From NCBI GenBank assembly GCA_037962975.1, contig CM075673.1, positions 19,762,001 through 19,826,000 of the forward strand: a DNA stretch of 64,000 bases, written 5' to 3'. This document shows, one piece after another, positions 22,330 to 33,260 of this stretch. Both the position numbers and the translations under genes were made by a program. The notes under the pieces are model-generated. The model was not told the DNA's origin, searched no databases, and was given only the letters and a program-made list of their open reading frames with translations. Position 1 is the stretch's first letter. Each line of letters begins with the position of its first letter. Source of the DNA: Clitoria ternatea (taxonomy: Eukaryota > Streptophyta > Magnoliopsida > Fabales > Fabaceae).

Positions 22330-23160
22330 ACAAAAAGGGATTCACATTACCACTCCTCAAATGCTTCAACAAAGAACAGGCAGAGTACATAATACAAGAA
22401 CTTCATTTAGGAATCTGCGGACACCACTGGCCGCCAAAGTCCTCCAGGCAGCATATTTCTAACCCACTCTATGCTTGGACTACTCTGAATTCATTAAGAA
22501 ATGTGAATCCTGCCAATGAAATACTAATAGAATACACAGCCACCCCGAGCTACTACATGGAATACTTTCCCCTTATCCTTTCAACATATGGGGAATGGGC
22601 ATCTTAGGACTATTCCCCCAAGAAAAGGACAGGTAAAATATCTACTAGTAGCTATAAACCTTTTCACAAAATGGATAGAAGTTGAGCCTCTCACCACGAT
22701 CTCTGCGTCGAGGGTATAGAATTTCACCTAGAGGAATATCATATGTAGACACAGGCTTCCCCATATTATCATCTCAGATACCAGGCAACAATTCATAGAT
22801 AAACACTTCACCAAGTTCTGCAAGAACTTATGCATAAAACATAGGTTTTTGTCAATAGAGCATCCCCAAATGAATGGACAAGCTGAAGCCACCAACAAAG
22901 TTATCTTGCAAGAGTTAAAGCAAAGAACGGGACAAGTAAAAGGGAGATGGGAAAAGGAACTACCTAAAGCCCTATGGCCTTACCACACAACCCCTCACTT
23001 AACGACCCATGAAACACTATTTCGCCTCACATATGAAGCAGACGCAATGATCCCAACGGAACTAGGGAGCTCTGCCTCAAAATAACCTCCTACAACGAGG
23101 AAGAGAATGACGCAGAAAGACAAGAAGACCTAGACTTTAGCTTGGAGGAATGAGACATAG

Positions 23161-23203
<43 letters not shown>

Positions 23204-23460
23204 AGATACAGGCCTTTAAATAGAAATCTGCTAAAAAAATAAAACACTTTACTCAAGCCACGTCCCTTTCGAAGAGGAGATCTAGTTCTAAGAGTAGCTG
23301 ACAATAATAGAAGAATAAGAGAAGATGGGAAACTAGTAGCTAACTAGGAAGGCCCGTATCTGGTAAAAGAAGTCATAGGCAAAGAAGTGTACCGACTTGA
23401 AAAGCTAGAAGGAAGAAGCATCTCACAAACATTGACGCTAAATACTTAAAGATGTACTAT
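22330..23460 (+). pseudogene. Tat-2 integrase (heavily decayed)
   Basis: The zinc-binding part is PLLKCFNKEQAEYIIQELHLGICGHHW near 22,345. Core fragments around 22,590-22,820 are broken by stops. Then EHPQMNGQAEATNKVILQELKQR carries the catalytic Glu, followed by WPYHTTPHLTTHETLFRLTYEADAMIPTELG. A 39-bp TA microsatellite (23,163-23,201) has expanded inside the C-terminal part, and the VGDLVLR-like block follows near 23,280. Confidence 0.8.
23163..23201. repeat. (TA)n microsatellite
   Basis: About 19 uninterrupted TA dinucleotides within the Tat-2 integrase remnant. Confidence 0.95.
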
Positions 23461-23496
23461 AGTTGAATGTAACAAGGCACTTTTCTTCCTACTCCA

Positions 23497-23545
23497 TGAG
23501 TTTTTTCCCACTGGGTTTTCTCTCGAGAGGTTTTAATGAGGCTTA
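23497..23545 (+). other. Conserved T-rich motif downstream of pol (Tat-2)
   Basis: Contains GAGTTTTTTCCCACTGGGTT, TTCTCTCGAG and GAGGTTTTAATGAGGC. These are the same blocks and order as on the - strand at 7,735-7,800 of Tat-1. Confidence 0.6.
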
Positions 23546-23574
23546 TCAGAATAATAATACAAGTGCGATTCAGT

Positions 23575-23895
23575 TCATCAGACTTTTCTCACGTTAAACT
23601 CTTTAAGTCCTAAAATCCCAAACGAGGAAGTAACGATAAACCTTCTTACGTTAAAGTGCTAAAATCTCAAACGAGGGAGTAACAACAAACCTACTTACGT
23701 TAAGTCCTAAAATCTCAAACGAGGGAGTAATGAAAAACTTACTTACGTTAAAGTCCTAAAATCCCAAGTGGGAGAGTAGTGGCAAACTTACTTAGGTTAA
23801 GTCCTAAAATCCTGAGTGAGGGAGCAACGGCGAATTTTCTTACGTTAAACTCTTTTAAGTCCTAAAATCTCAAGTGAAGAAATAACGACAAAACT
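23575..23895. repeat. About 50-bp tandem repeat in the Tat-2 3' region
   Basis: CTTACGTTAA(A)GTCCTAAAAT followed by an AAACGAGGGAGTAACGACAAA-like block recurs at about 49-51-bp spacing, six to seven copies. It holds the same position as the Tat-1 array but the sequence is unrelated. Confidence 0.75.
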
Positions 23896-24157
23896 TTTTG
23901 TAAGAAATAGAATTCTGAGAAAGGGAGGAACAACAAACAATTTCTTACAATGAAACCTGACTAAAGGTCACAAATATTTAAACGCGGAAATACTATGTGA
24001 ACTATATTAATACCACGAGTGGGAAAGTATAGAAACGGGAAATGAACATTTACAAATAGCAAAGGTACAAACACAGAAAAAGTCATATTTCATTTTGAAT
24101 GCAAAGATAAGTTTATATAAGCAAAAGGAAGTACAAATCAAAACAACATAAAAAAGA

Positions 24158-26003
24158 CTAGCTAGGAGGAAGGGCCAATGGATCATTATTCAAAGAAGGA
24201 GGAAAAGGAACTCCCTCTTTAACTTGAGGAAGAGGAGCTAGATGGTCGGCAGTACCATCTTCTCCTTTAGAATCCGAAGAATCCATAACCTTCCCGTCCA
24301 TCACCACCTTGAAGGGATGTACTCCCTCCCAAGATATGGCAACAAGAGGGTTCAGGGTCAAAACCTGTGTTCAACAGAGATTGAACCCTAAGATAAATTT
24401 GTCTGCCACCTCCCCCTTAAAACTTTAACCTGCTCTTCCTACTCCAGACACTCCTGGCAAGCTTGAGCCTTAACATCATGAGCTTAGGATTTAACTTCTT
24501 GGCTGACTCTAGAGCATCATGCGCCCTCTTCAGAGACGCATCTGCTTCTACAGCTTTCACGAAAAGCTACCTCTGAACCACCTCAGAACTCTCCAAGGTA
24601 GCCTTCCAGAGGTCAGTCTCTTGGCCAGGAAAATGGCCACAAGGTTAAAACCCATGTACTTTGACCTATCCTTTTTAAAGATCAAAGCATGATCAATGAA
24701 TTAAGGAATAGAAACTGTACACCCCACAGAGATATTATAGGATTCCTATTTGATTGGTCCTGAAACATTCCTAGCTCCCGAGAGGTAGGATTATTGTCAA
24801 GCTTGAAAGGGGCTGTCAGACGTTTGACCGTCATACACTCTCAGGTGATTAGGGAAACCTCTGGAGGTTTAGGAGACTTTCCCACCCATATTATTAGAGA
24901 CCTAAATGGCATTCCCTATAAAGGTCCTGACACTTCCAGAGGGGATCCAAGCTGAGTCTTCTGCCACTTAGCAGACTAAGCAATGAACTCAGGGCCAAAG
25001 ACAGTCATTGGGGAAGAATGAAAGTGTTGGTACAGAAACCACTGTTGAAATAGCAGAGACGATAACTAAAGTTGAAGTGAGGTTCACAAAGGACTTACCC
25101 CTAGCCGACCCCCTTCTGATAGGCTTTCTTCAAGTCCCAAGCGGTCATTTTACAGGGAGTCATATCACCTAAGGAGACAAACAAAGACAAGAGTTAATGT
25201 CAAGAATTAAATAATAAGACAAGAAGCCTACAGAAAGTTGTACTTACACATCCAGTAGTCCAGAGCACCCGTGTCAGTGGACAGGGAGATCAATGCTTAG
25301 GAATAAAAATAATGTCCCGAACTCTTCAAAAGGAATTTCATGTCATTGCGATTGAAATGAGACAAGTCTTCTCAGTTTATCCGGTATTGAACAGGCAGTC
25401 GGGTCTAATGTAAAGAAAAAGAAGAATGTCCATTCGGATAGTGAAAAATGTCTTCCCCTATCATATCTGAACTCAACCGAATATTGAAAAATGACCCCTT
25501 AAAATTCTTATAAGATTGGTCGAACGCCTTTATCAGACGAAGACCAGGAACACCATTCAGGGGAACCCACCCAACGGGAACTCCCACTTTGAAGATCTTA
25601 GCTTGAAAAAAGAAAAAGAAGACAGGAAACGAGGGAACGCACCCAAAAAATTCACAGAGGATCTTGAAGGCCTTCGCAAAAGCCCACCTATCCGAGTGAA
25701 GCTGAGTCGGAGCAATATTTAGGGCATTCAAGACACTCCTTTCAAAATTTGAAAAAGGATGAGATAATTGGAGGTGGAAAAAAAGGCTTTATCCAACTCC
25801 CTATGGTTCATCCTAGCATGACAAAGCCCCTCCTCTATGGAGCAACCTAAACACTTTATGTTTAAGGCTAATATAGACCCATTGAAAACCCCATCTTGCC
25901 ATAACCTGGCAATAGAATTCTCATCTTGAATGGAGAATGGGAAAGACATGACCTCTTCCCTAACCCAAGAGAATACATTCGAAGAAGAAGCCATTTTTTC
26001 CAA
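24158..26003 (-). pseudogene. Antisense ORF of Tat-2 (PF04195-type), decayed
   Basis: Encoded opposite to Tat-2 between the tandem repeats and the 3' LTR. From 26,003 it reads MEKMASSSNVFSWVREEVMS, then NIAPTQLHSDRWAFAKAFKI, LCEFFGCVPSFPVFFFFFQ, VGWVPLNGVPGL and FDQSYKNFKGSFFNIR. These blocks correspond to CAPSQVYPNG...YFNFKPTM of the Tat-1 copy. A frameshift near 25,730, many stops between 25,400 and 24,400, and a Ser/Pro-rich acidic tail (24,361-24,158) complete it. A weak TATA-like TATTTATA at 26,256-26,249 (- strand) lies about 250 bp upstream of the ATG, the same spacing as in Tat-1. Function unknown. Confidence 0.7.
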
Positions 26004-26499
26004 AAAAAAGAAAAGAAAGAGTGGAAAAGATAAACATTATAGAAACCACAACCCAACACACACAAAATATGAATGAGGAAGAATAACTAACCTTTGCTTA
26101 GGAAGAATACTACCTAAAGACGAAGAAAAAAGAAGACCTAAAAGCCAAGTGGAAACAGAAGCTTGAAGAAGGAAGTTAAGAGGTGAGAAACAGAGGAGTT
26201 CATAAGAAATTTACAGAAGAAAAGGTAAAAAGTGAAGGAGACTTTGGTTATAAATACACAAGGGAAACGTAACCCCCAAACAAAAGATCCAATGGTTGGG
26301 AACGACACCACCTTTTCCATGGCCATGATGCCATAATGACTTCTTAGAAAACAATTGTCTTTGACACATGGAAAAAAACTTGCCTACACTTGAAGCGATA
26401 CTCATAAACCCAAGAGGCGCATTTAAGAACATTGGGATACAAAATGCCCTATCATTACAAAAACAGCTTCGTTTAGACATCACCTTGAGCTAGCTACCC

Positions 26500-26870
26500 A
26501 CTATCAGATATGTGTCCCCCCTTCAACCCCCTCGAAAGGCGTTACAAATTCCCATTAACACAAGTAAGCAAACAAAAACAATTTCTTCCCAACCCCAACA
26601 CCAAGTCACTCGGCATCAAGTCACTCAGAATACCCTCACTCAGTATATAGTCACTTGGCACGATCTTTGGCTGAGAGCTAGTGACGGCGGGCTATTGTCT
26701 CCCTCACCCCGAGTCAGGGGGTATCATACACGCATCCCTTTATTTTAAGGGAATATATCTAGTACCCCTATCCCCAGGATTTTAGGCAATTGTTATTGGC
26801 TAATAATTGTTTGGCCAAAGTCAAGGCCCATTTCTTATTGTATAAATAGGGCCCAAAAGCCCCCTTATAT
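26500..26870 (+). repeat. Tat-2 3' LTR fragment with TATA box
   Basis: Non-coding, with TATAAATA at 26,841-26,848 followed by GGGCCCAAAAGCCCCC, a common Tat LTR promoter context. Orientation matches Tat-2. It starts near TGTGTCCCCCC (about 26,510) and ends abruptly near 26,870, where copia gag begins. The left boundary is not certain. Confidence 0.5.
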
Positions 26871-27106
26871 CGGACTTTTGTTTTATCCGCATCAGTCCAT
26901 TCACTTCTTGGTTTAATCACGGTTACTTCTCCAACTACTTTGGTTGGTATGAATGGACCATTTTCAATGGAGTCCCATATGTCTATATCAGTAGCTTCTA
27001 TGAATATTTGCATACGGGTTTTCCAATATTGATATCCTACTCCGTTAAATACAGGAGGTCTATGTATGGAGTTTCCCTCAAGAAAGATGGGATTGAAAGA
27101 GGCCAT
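26870..27106 (-). pseudogene. Ty1/copia gag, N-terminal fragment
   Basis: From ATG at 27,106: MASFNPIFLEGNSIHRPPVF, NGVGYQYWKTRMQIFIEATD, IDIWDSIENGP, then PRSEWTDADKTKV. The RPPxFNGxxYxYWKTRM block is characteristic of plant copia Gag (DUF4219/UBN2 type). About 80 residues remain. After ADKTKV the frame runs into Tat-2 LTR sequence, so the rest of the copia element is gone. Confidence 0.85.
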
Positions 27107-27145
27107 GGATCTTCTTGTGGTTGTTAAACCTTTTCCAAGATACTA

Positions 27146-27157
27146 GCTTTGATACCA
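27146..27157 (-). other. Copia primer-binding site
   Basis: On the - strand TGGTATCAAAGC, one mismatch from the initiator-Met tRNA site TGGTATCAGAGC, two bases after the presumed LTR end TTAACA and 40 bp before the gag ATG. Confidence 0.8.
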
Positions 27158-27159
27158 CT

Positions 27160-28260
27160 TGTTAACCCATGTGGCCTCTAGGAAACTCAAGAGGGGGGGT
27201 GAATTGAGTAGTTAGGAACTTTTTCACTAATAAATTTCTCCTCTAAAAACTCAATATGCAATGATATGTGATTTGAATAATAATGCTTAAAACATAAAGA
27301 GTTTAAGGGTTAGAGAAGTGCAAACAGAGATTTATACTGGTTCGGCCAACCACTGCCTACGTCCAGTCTTCTCAAGACACCCTTGAGGAAATTCACTATA
27401 ATCAAATCCCTTGATTACACCACAATGGGGACTCACACCCCGATCACAAATGCCTTGGATGCTACACCACACCCAAGCACATCACCCTTGGATGCTACAC
27501 CACATCCAAGAAGAACACCCTCAGAGATACACCACTCTGAGTATCAATCTCACTTTAGAGATAAAGAACTCTACAAGAAAACTCTCTTAAAGAGTATGAT
27601 GAACAAATTGAGGAACAAGAAAAAGTAATAACTCTATTAAGAGAATATGGCCATTATTGCTCTTAAGAAAAGATTGGAAGTATTTGGTGTTGGTTTTGCA
27701 AATGATGGGCATCCCTATTTATAGGAGTAGAAATGCCTTCAAGAGGTGTGAAATTATTAATTAAAATAATTGGAAAGGTACCTCTTGGATAAAATAATAT
27801 TTTGTGAAAAGTTATAATGTTTCAACATGATTTTTTATGAAAGGATGCAATGTTTCATGCTTTCTAATCACGTTGTAATCGATTACATAAAAGAGGTAAT
27901 CGATTACTTCCTTTTAAAATATGTTTTTAAAACATAACGTTCATATTGTAATCGATTATGTAACGAGGGTAATCGATTACTTAAACATGGTAATCGATTA
28001 CATTGCTGAGGTAATCGATTACATTTATTTGAAATCATGCAATTTAAAATTCATTAATTGTAATCGAGTACACTAATGAGGTAATCGATTACATTCCATC
28101 AGAATGTATGAAATTTTAAAACCTTTTTATATTAATGGTCGTACTTTCTTTTTATAGAGTCTTACTTTAATTATGCCTTGGTCTTGGATCTTCATTCTTG
28201 ATCTCTGGCATTGGCCTTGTCATTATCAAAATCCTTCATGGTCTTCAATTTTGAGTAATA
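27160..28260 (-). repeat. Copia LTR (outer end approximate)
   Basis: Starts on the + strand as TGTTAACCC next to the PBS and includes a short C/G run (GAGGGGGGGTG) and the GTAATCGATTAC cluster. The distal end is not clear; a change to AT-rich anonymous sequence occurs around 28,260-28,450. Confidence 0.5.
27873..28100. repeat. Cluster of eight GTAATCGATTAC palindromes
   Basis: The perfect 12-bp palindrome GTAATCGATTAC or one-base variants occurs eight times, mostly in pairs about 20-24 bp apart. Two more copies occur at about 59,625-59,665 in a different repeat. Confidence 0.85.
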
Positions 28261-28947
28261 AACCCTTTTTGCTAAAGTAATTCTTTAGGTTTTAGCATTT
28301 ATACTATAGAAGAATTTTAATTTTTTAGTTTGGAAATGTTATCTTTTTACAATTTTTTTTTCAAGAAAGGTATACTTTTGTAGAGATTATGATATAAAAT
28401 ATAACAAATTGTTTTGTAGATTACAATATATTACTCTTTAATTGAATACTAAAATAACAAAAATTGAAACAATACGCAAAGATTGGTTAAAAAATTAAGA
28501 AATGAGAATATAAAAATATTAGGACAATAACAAAATAACAGTAAAAAAATATAAAAGAAAAACACAATAATCAAATACATGAATTATAGAAAAATAAAAA
28601 TGATAAAACTAATAAATTATATCACTATAAAATGAAAATAAGTAATAAAACAATATTGTAATTTCTGGAAATAATATACTAAAATAATTATAAAAAATAA
28701 AGAAAATTATATGTTAAAATTAAATAATTATAGAAATTTATTTTCATATTTTTATTTTTATTATTATTTTAATTATTTAGTTTTCTAGTAGTAGAAACAA
28801 TAATAAAATTTAAAAGAAATCAATATACTTGCCAGAATCGTTGACAAAAAAAATACTCGTTCACAAATTTTATAATTTGTACGTATTTCCAAATCGTACA
28901 GTATATAAACCATATTACTATCGTCTTAATCGTGTATTTTGAGTTAT
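28261..28947. other. AT-rich anonymous sequence
   Basis: Very AT-rich, no coding frame and no repeat boundary that I can identify. Confidence 0.6.
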
Positions 28948-28950
28948 TTA

Positions 28951-29976
28951 GGCTGCGTTTAGTTACAAAAAATTATTCTAGTTTTCTGGAAAAAGTTTTT
29001 CGCTTGTGTTTTTCAAAATTTTCATTTCTTAGAATAGCTAGAAAAATTTTGGAAACCAGTTTAAATAATGTAACAGTTTTCCAATTTGAAAAATCAGAAA
29101 ACTGGAAAAGTTGTTCAAGTATACTCAATTTTTCAAAAAAAATTCAAACATTCTTTAATTCAAATTAATTGATATACATATATATTATTTATAACAATAT
29201 TGTATAGTATATGCATCACATAAAAATTATGACAAAAATTTAAACTAATATTAAAATAAGAGAAAATGAGTTTGTCTTTAAATATATTTCAAAATAGTTA
29301 CAATGATTCAAATTTCTTGCCTTTGGTGATGTATTCAACATGAGTAATAGCTTAATAGGAGGACGAACATGAGTGACTAAAAATCATAAAAAAATGATGC
29401 AATATAAATGGTGATTTATATAAATAATTAAAATCTGAAAGCCGAAGGTATATAAAAAAGTAACAATAATTAAAACAATAAAAAAGAAAGCAAAACAATA
29501 AAATTCAAGATAGAAGGTAATTCTAAATAGATGCTTATGTTATTATTGTTTTAGATTTGTTATAAATGTCATATTTTATGTACAATGATTAGCTGATAGA
29601 AGAAAGAGGCAAAAGAAACTTATACGCGAAATTGGAGCCAATACCATTGCTGCAGCTACAGACAACTTTTGAGTTACGCAAATAAGTTGGGAGAGGGTGG
29701 ATTTGGACCAGCTCACAAGGTAAAGTCTATCATATTAAAACAAAGGAAGCAGGTTCGAAGAGGCGCGCGGTAGAATAATTATAGAAGACCGCCTTTTCTA
29801 ATTTTCATTTTTCTTAGAAAACATATTAAAATAGTTTTATGATTTTCTTAAAAAATAGAAAATCAAATTTTCTATTTTTCTATAAAAAAATTAAATAATT
29901 TGTAAATAAACAATTTTTCTATTTTTTAAAAATAATTTTCTATTTTTATAAAAAAACTTATGAACTAAACATAGTC
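28951..29976. mobile_element. Non-autonomous PIF/Harbinger-like element, 1,026 bp, carrying a captured gene fragment
   Basis: Left end GGCTGCGTTTAGTTA, right end inverted GACTATGTTTAGTTC, flanked by the 3-bp duplication TTA (28,948-28,950 and 29,977-29,979), the usual PIF/Harbinger target. Subterminal regions on both sides are TTTTCT/AGAAAA-rich and partly inverted. No transposase is visible. The interior contains a receptor-kinase fragment, listed separately. Confidence 0.65.
29600..29720 (+). pseudogene. Captured receptor-like kinase fragment (start of the kinase domain)
   Basis: In one frame TIAAATDNF (29,642-29,670), then after a one-base shift NKLGEGGFGPAHK (29,681-29,719). This is the juxtamembrane-to-glycine-loop segment of plant CRK or S-domain receptor kinases (usual form: NKLGEGGFGPVYKG). 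GTAAAG follows immediately, so the fragment ends at a splice donor and was taken from genomic DNA and not from an mRNA. Too short and broken to function. Confidence 0.7.
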
Positions 29977-29979
29977 TTA

Positions 29980-30818
29980 ATATTTTTTTTTTTAGTTTGC
30001 ACAGTATCTATCGATCAAAGGATTAACGACGGTGCTCCGGATAAATGCTGCTAAAACACTTAAAAAGGAGCACCAACACGCCGTGTTCTTCGGGACCACC
30101 TTAAAACCCATAATGTGAAACGTTGTTGAACTTTGACCATGCATATTGGATATTTGGATATGCAGTTTTGTTGCTGACACGTACTACTAAAATTTACCCA
30201 AACTAACTCACTGGCTTCTGTTTTGTTTCACATTTTAACTTTGTTCCTCTTCTTTGCTTAGAAAACTGTCTGTTTTACTTGTTCACTTGGTCGCTGTAAA
30301 TAGCTTTCCTTTTCTTAAAGTTTACTACTTTATTAATTATACACGCATAAATATTTAAGCCTACGATTATTTTTGGCAAACACTCAATGGATAATGAATA
30401 CCAAAAAAAAACACATCCAAGGGATCATAGAAGTAGGAAACTTTCAAACTCATACGAGATCTATGATCTGTATTACACAAATTTATATAACAATATAGAA
30501 TAACTTTTTTAATGAAAAGTATGGGTAGGGTTGCACCCCAAGTGAAAATGATCAAGCTTGGGTTTTTCAAATTTGTGGTTGTTGGCACCGGGTTGGTTAG
30601 GGATTTGGGTGGGGTTGATCCAGTTCATAATTGGGTTGGTTGTGATGACGAAACCCAGCTAGGTGTAGCTTGATGTTAATTTGTTGCTGTTATTAAAGAC
30701 ACGTAAGTGTTAGTGTGTTATGTTTTGTAATGCATATAGGGAGGGTGTTTGTAAAAATGTTTCAGTGAGTGAATGCCCATGCAATCTGAATTCTGGTTAT
30801 CTACATCTCCTGACTAAA
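29980..30818. other. Anonymous intergenic sequence
   Basis: No gene recognised. The lower-strand continuation of the kinase pseudogene may extend a little into 30,720-30,818 but is unreadable there. Confidence 0.5.
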
Positions 30819-31214
30819 CATTGCAGGCTTGTAAACTGTCCCAAATCCCCTGTCCCTATCATGTGTTCCTCATTCAAAGTCTCTAATTTTTTAATGATGT
30901 GTTTTGAAGAGTATGGTAGGTCTCCATGAAACATTACGATTGGCGCACCTACAAGACATTACTTCCACATCAATTTTTCAAGGCATAACACACAAAAAGA
31001 TAACTCAAAACAGTCTATGTGCAAAGTACAGAAAGACAAGGAACACACCTGCACCAACATCCATTGCTTCTCATTCTGTCATTTTTACCGAACTTCTTAT
31101 AAAGAAAACAACCCCAAAAGAACATAAGTGCCACCAAAAGTAGTGTGCCCACAGTTGCTAATGCCCTGATGAGCAGCCAACCAGAATATTTCTCCTTTCC
31201 AATTCGATTTTGGT
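30819..31214 (-). pseudogene. FEI-type LRR receptor-like kinase pseudogene, two exons
   Basis: Exon A (31,214-31,049) encodes NRIGKEKYSGWLLIRALATVG, then a hydrophobic membrane helix (TLLLVALMFFWGCFLY) and the basic stop-transfer KKFGKNDR. A frameshift precedes AMDVGAG and the splice donor GTGTGT. A 100-nt intron ends TTGTAG. Exon B (30,948-30,819) encodes GAPIVMFHGDLPYSSKHIIK, KLETLNEEHMIGTG and, after a one-base deletion, GFGTVYKPAM, the glycine-rich ATP loop. The FHGDLPYSSK and LNEEHIIG wording is, to my knowledge, characteristic of the FEI1/FEI2 subfamily (cell-wall and root growth signalling). LRRs, the rest of the kinase and catalytic residues are absent. A decayed gene fragment. Confidence 0.75.
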
Positions 31215-32755
31215 CTATAGAGAGAGAGAGAAGAGCTGCACTAATGAACTTGGTGACCAAAACCGGAACAAACCTTGCAACTTCTACATAAAAACTAGAA
31301 TACATGAAGCCACAACAAGAAATAATCCTGCTAGATTGATATGTTGTGTTATTATTAAAGTAAAACCAACCAACAACAAATAATCCTGCTCTTTGGTGAT
31401 ATTTTGTGTTTATCATTCATAGTTAGCTACTATACCAAGCTAATTTTTGGTTAGATATCCAACTATATTTATATCTTGTTTCCATTTTTTAAATAAAAAC
31501 CAGCCAATATATAGAGATTGTTGCCGCCTTTTAATCCTTCATAGCAAAGTAAAGTCGTGCACGAGAAGATAAGCTTTTCAAGTCAAACTTGATTCTACCA
31601 AGCCATGTTACAAAGCCTGGAAGCATGTCTAAGCTTTATGGTGAGCAAATCAAAGTGCAGCCACAGGTTGATATTTGATCCACAACATTCTTGCCGCATT
31701 AATAAAGTGATATATTGTTAATTTGCTCACCCACCGGTCGTTTCAATTTGCTTGAATATTCCATGCTACGAGTTTTAGTTCGGTGTAAATTTGAGCCATA
31801 TATTAACACATTATATCTAAAATGATAACATCTCTACCAACAAAATAACTACCACCACACACAAAATGGTACCCTCCAACAGCATGCCACGAATTCTGCA
31901 TCTAGCATATGAATGTTATTATGTGGCTGATATTAATGTTATTGAGGTAGATAAAACTTGATTTGCTTCTTTCTTTCATATGAATGGTAGATATGTGATT
32001 AGTATCTACTTCTTTGAATAGATTCTTTTAATGTTTTGTTTAGCTTAAATTAGAATTAATATCTTTTCTTGATTAATTTTAGACTTCTATCTTGTCGGAT
32101 CAGTTTGTTCTTAATAGAATTTCTGTACAATTATATTATAAATTTTCATTTATTCATGTTACCTTTTACAACTCAAAATTTATATATAGTATCCAATACT
32201 TATCACAGATAATCTTAGGATCTCACTTCCTCTTTTTTGAGAACAATCCAATATCACTTCTTCTTTCTTGAGAACAATTTTTAAGTCCTAATACTTATAT
32301 GAGATTTTTCCAAATAATGTGTCCTTCCAAAAAATAGATCGTAATAAAAATAATATTTGGTTGTTATGGTTTTTTAAAATAAATTAATATATTACATTTA
32401 TTATGGAACATATTTAATTTTGGTTATTAATTAAAAATGTCTCTCACTATTTTGATTGAAAAAAAGCATACACCCACTTAATCAGAAAAATCTTGTGGAA
32501 AGATTTTTTTAGTGAACCAAGATACATATTTAGGCTAATATTGAGTCAGTTTTGGTTGTTTGCTCGACCCTTAGTTATGTAGGTAGGACACTTCTTTGTA
32601 ATTTCTAATTGCATCTCACGCAACTTTTAGATGATTGAGTGGGTATCTATTTACCCTTGTTCACCTTATGAATTTAAGTTTAATTCTTACACCTCTAAGT
32701 TACTTTTAATTTAATTGAAAAACTGAGTTAAGTTAGGGCCTAATAAAAACGATTT
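31215..32755. other. Anonymous AT-rich intergenic sequence
   Basis: No coding region, inverted ends or tandem array identified. The upstream LRR exons expected for the FEI-type fragment are not recognisable here. Confidence 0.5.
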
Positions 32756-32759
32756 AGAT

Positions 32760-33260
32760 GTTATAATTATCCTATCGTACTATACTAATATAAATGATAG
32801 TACCATACTTTGACAAACTCACTATTTATTGACATTAGTCTTAACGAGTGTTACTTATTGGAAGACGTTTAAACTTAATATTAACACTTAGGTTCTTTAA
32901 TCTTATTGAAGTTACCTAATTAAGTATAATAACAAATGGTTGGATAATCTAATTATTCATCATCCATTACTAATATTAATAAAGGAACTTTACTTTAGTA
33001 GAGCCTACACTTTATTGAAACTAGTCTTGTTTATTGGAAGATGTTTTAGTCTTGACATGCACACCTTTAGGTTATTCCAATCCAATTAAAAATCACTCAT
33101 TTAAATAAAACCCAATAAGTCATACTTAGATAATTCAATTATCTAATCATGTCCTACTAAACATAAATAAGGACACCCAGCTATGACATGACCCAGACTT
33201 TATTTATATCAAGTTTGACTTTGTTACTTATTAGTAGGCTTGATTTTCATATTTGAAGAT
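32760..33260. repeat. About 180-bp degenerate tandem repeat, three units
   Basis: An ACTTTATTGAAACTAGTCTTG-like phrase followed by TTATTGGAAGA recurs near 32,825, 33,010 and 33,196. Related flanking phrases such as ATAATTCAATTATCTAATCAT also recur. The spacing of 175-190 bp is consistent across the three. Confidence 0.5.

Larger units (their letters stand above)
17821..26870 (+). mobile_element. Tat-2: older Tat-lineage element, + strand, heavily decayed
   Basis: Order on the + strand: gag remnant, protease, RT/RNase H, archaeal-type RNase H split by a hAT insertion, integrase, conserved T-rich motif, tandem repeats, an ORF antisense to the element, and part of the 3' LTR with a TATA box. 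Its 5' LTR and the start of gag are missing because Tat-1 is inserted at 17,820. They should lie left of the window. The many stops and frameshifts make it older than Tat-1. Confidence 0.8.
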
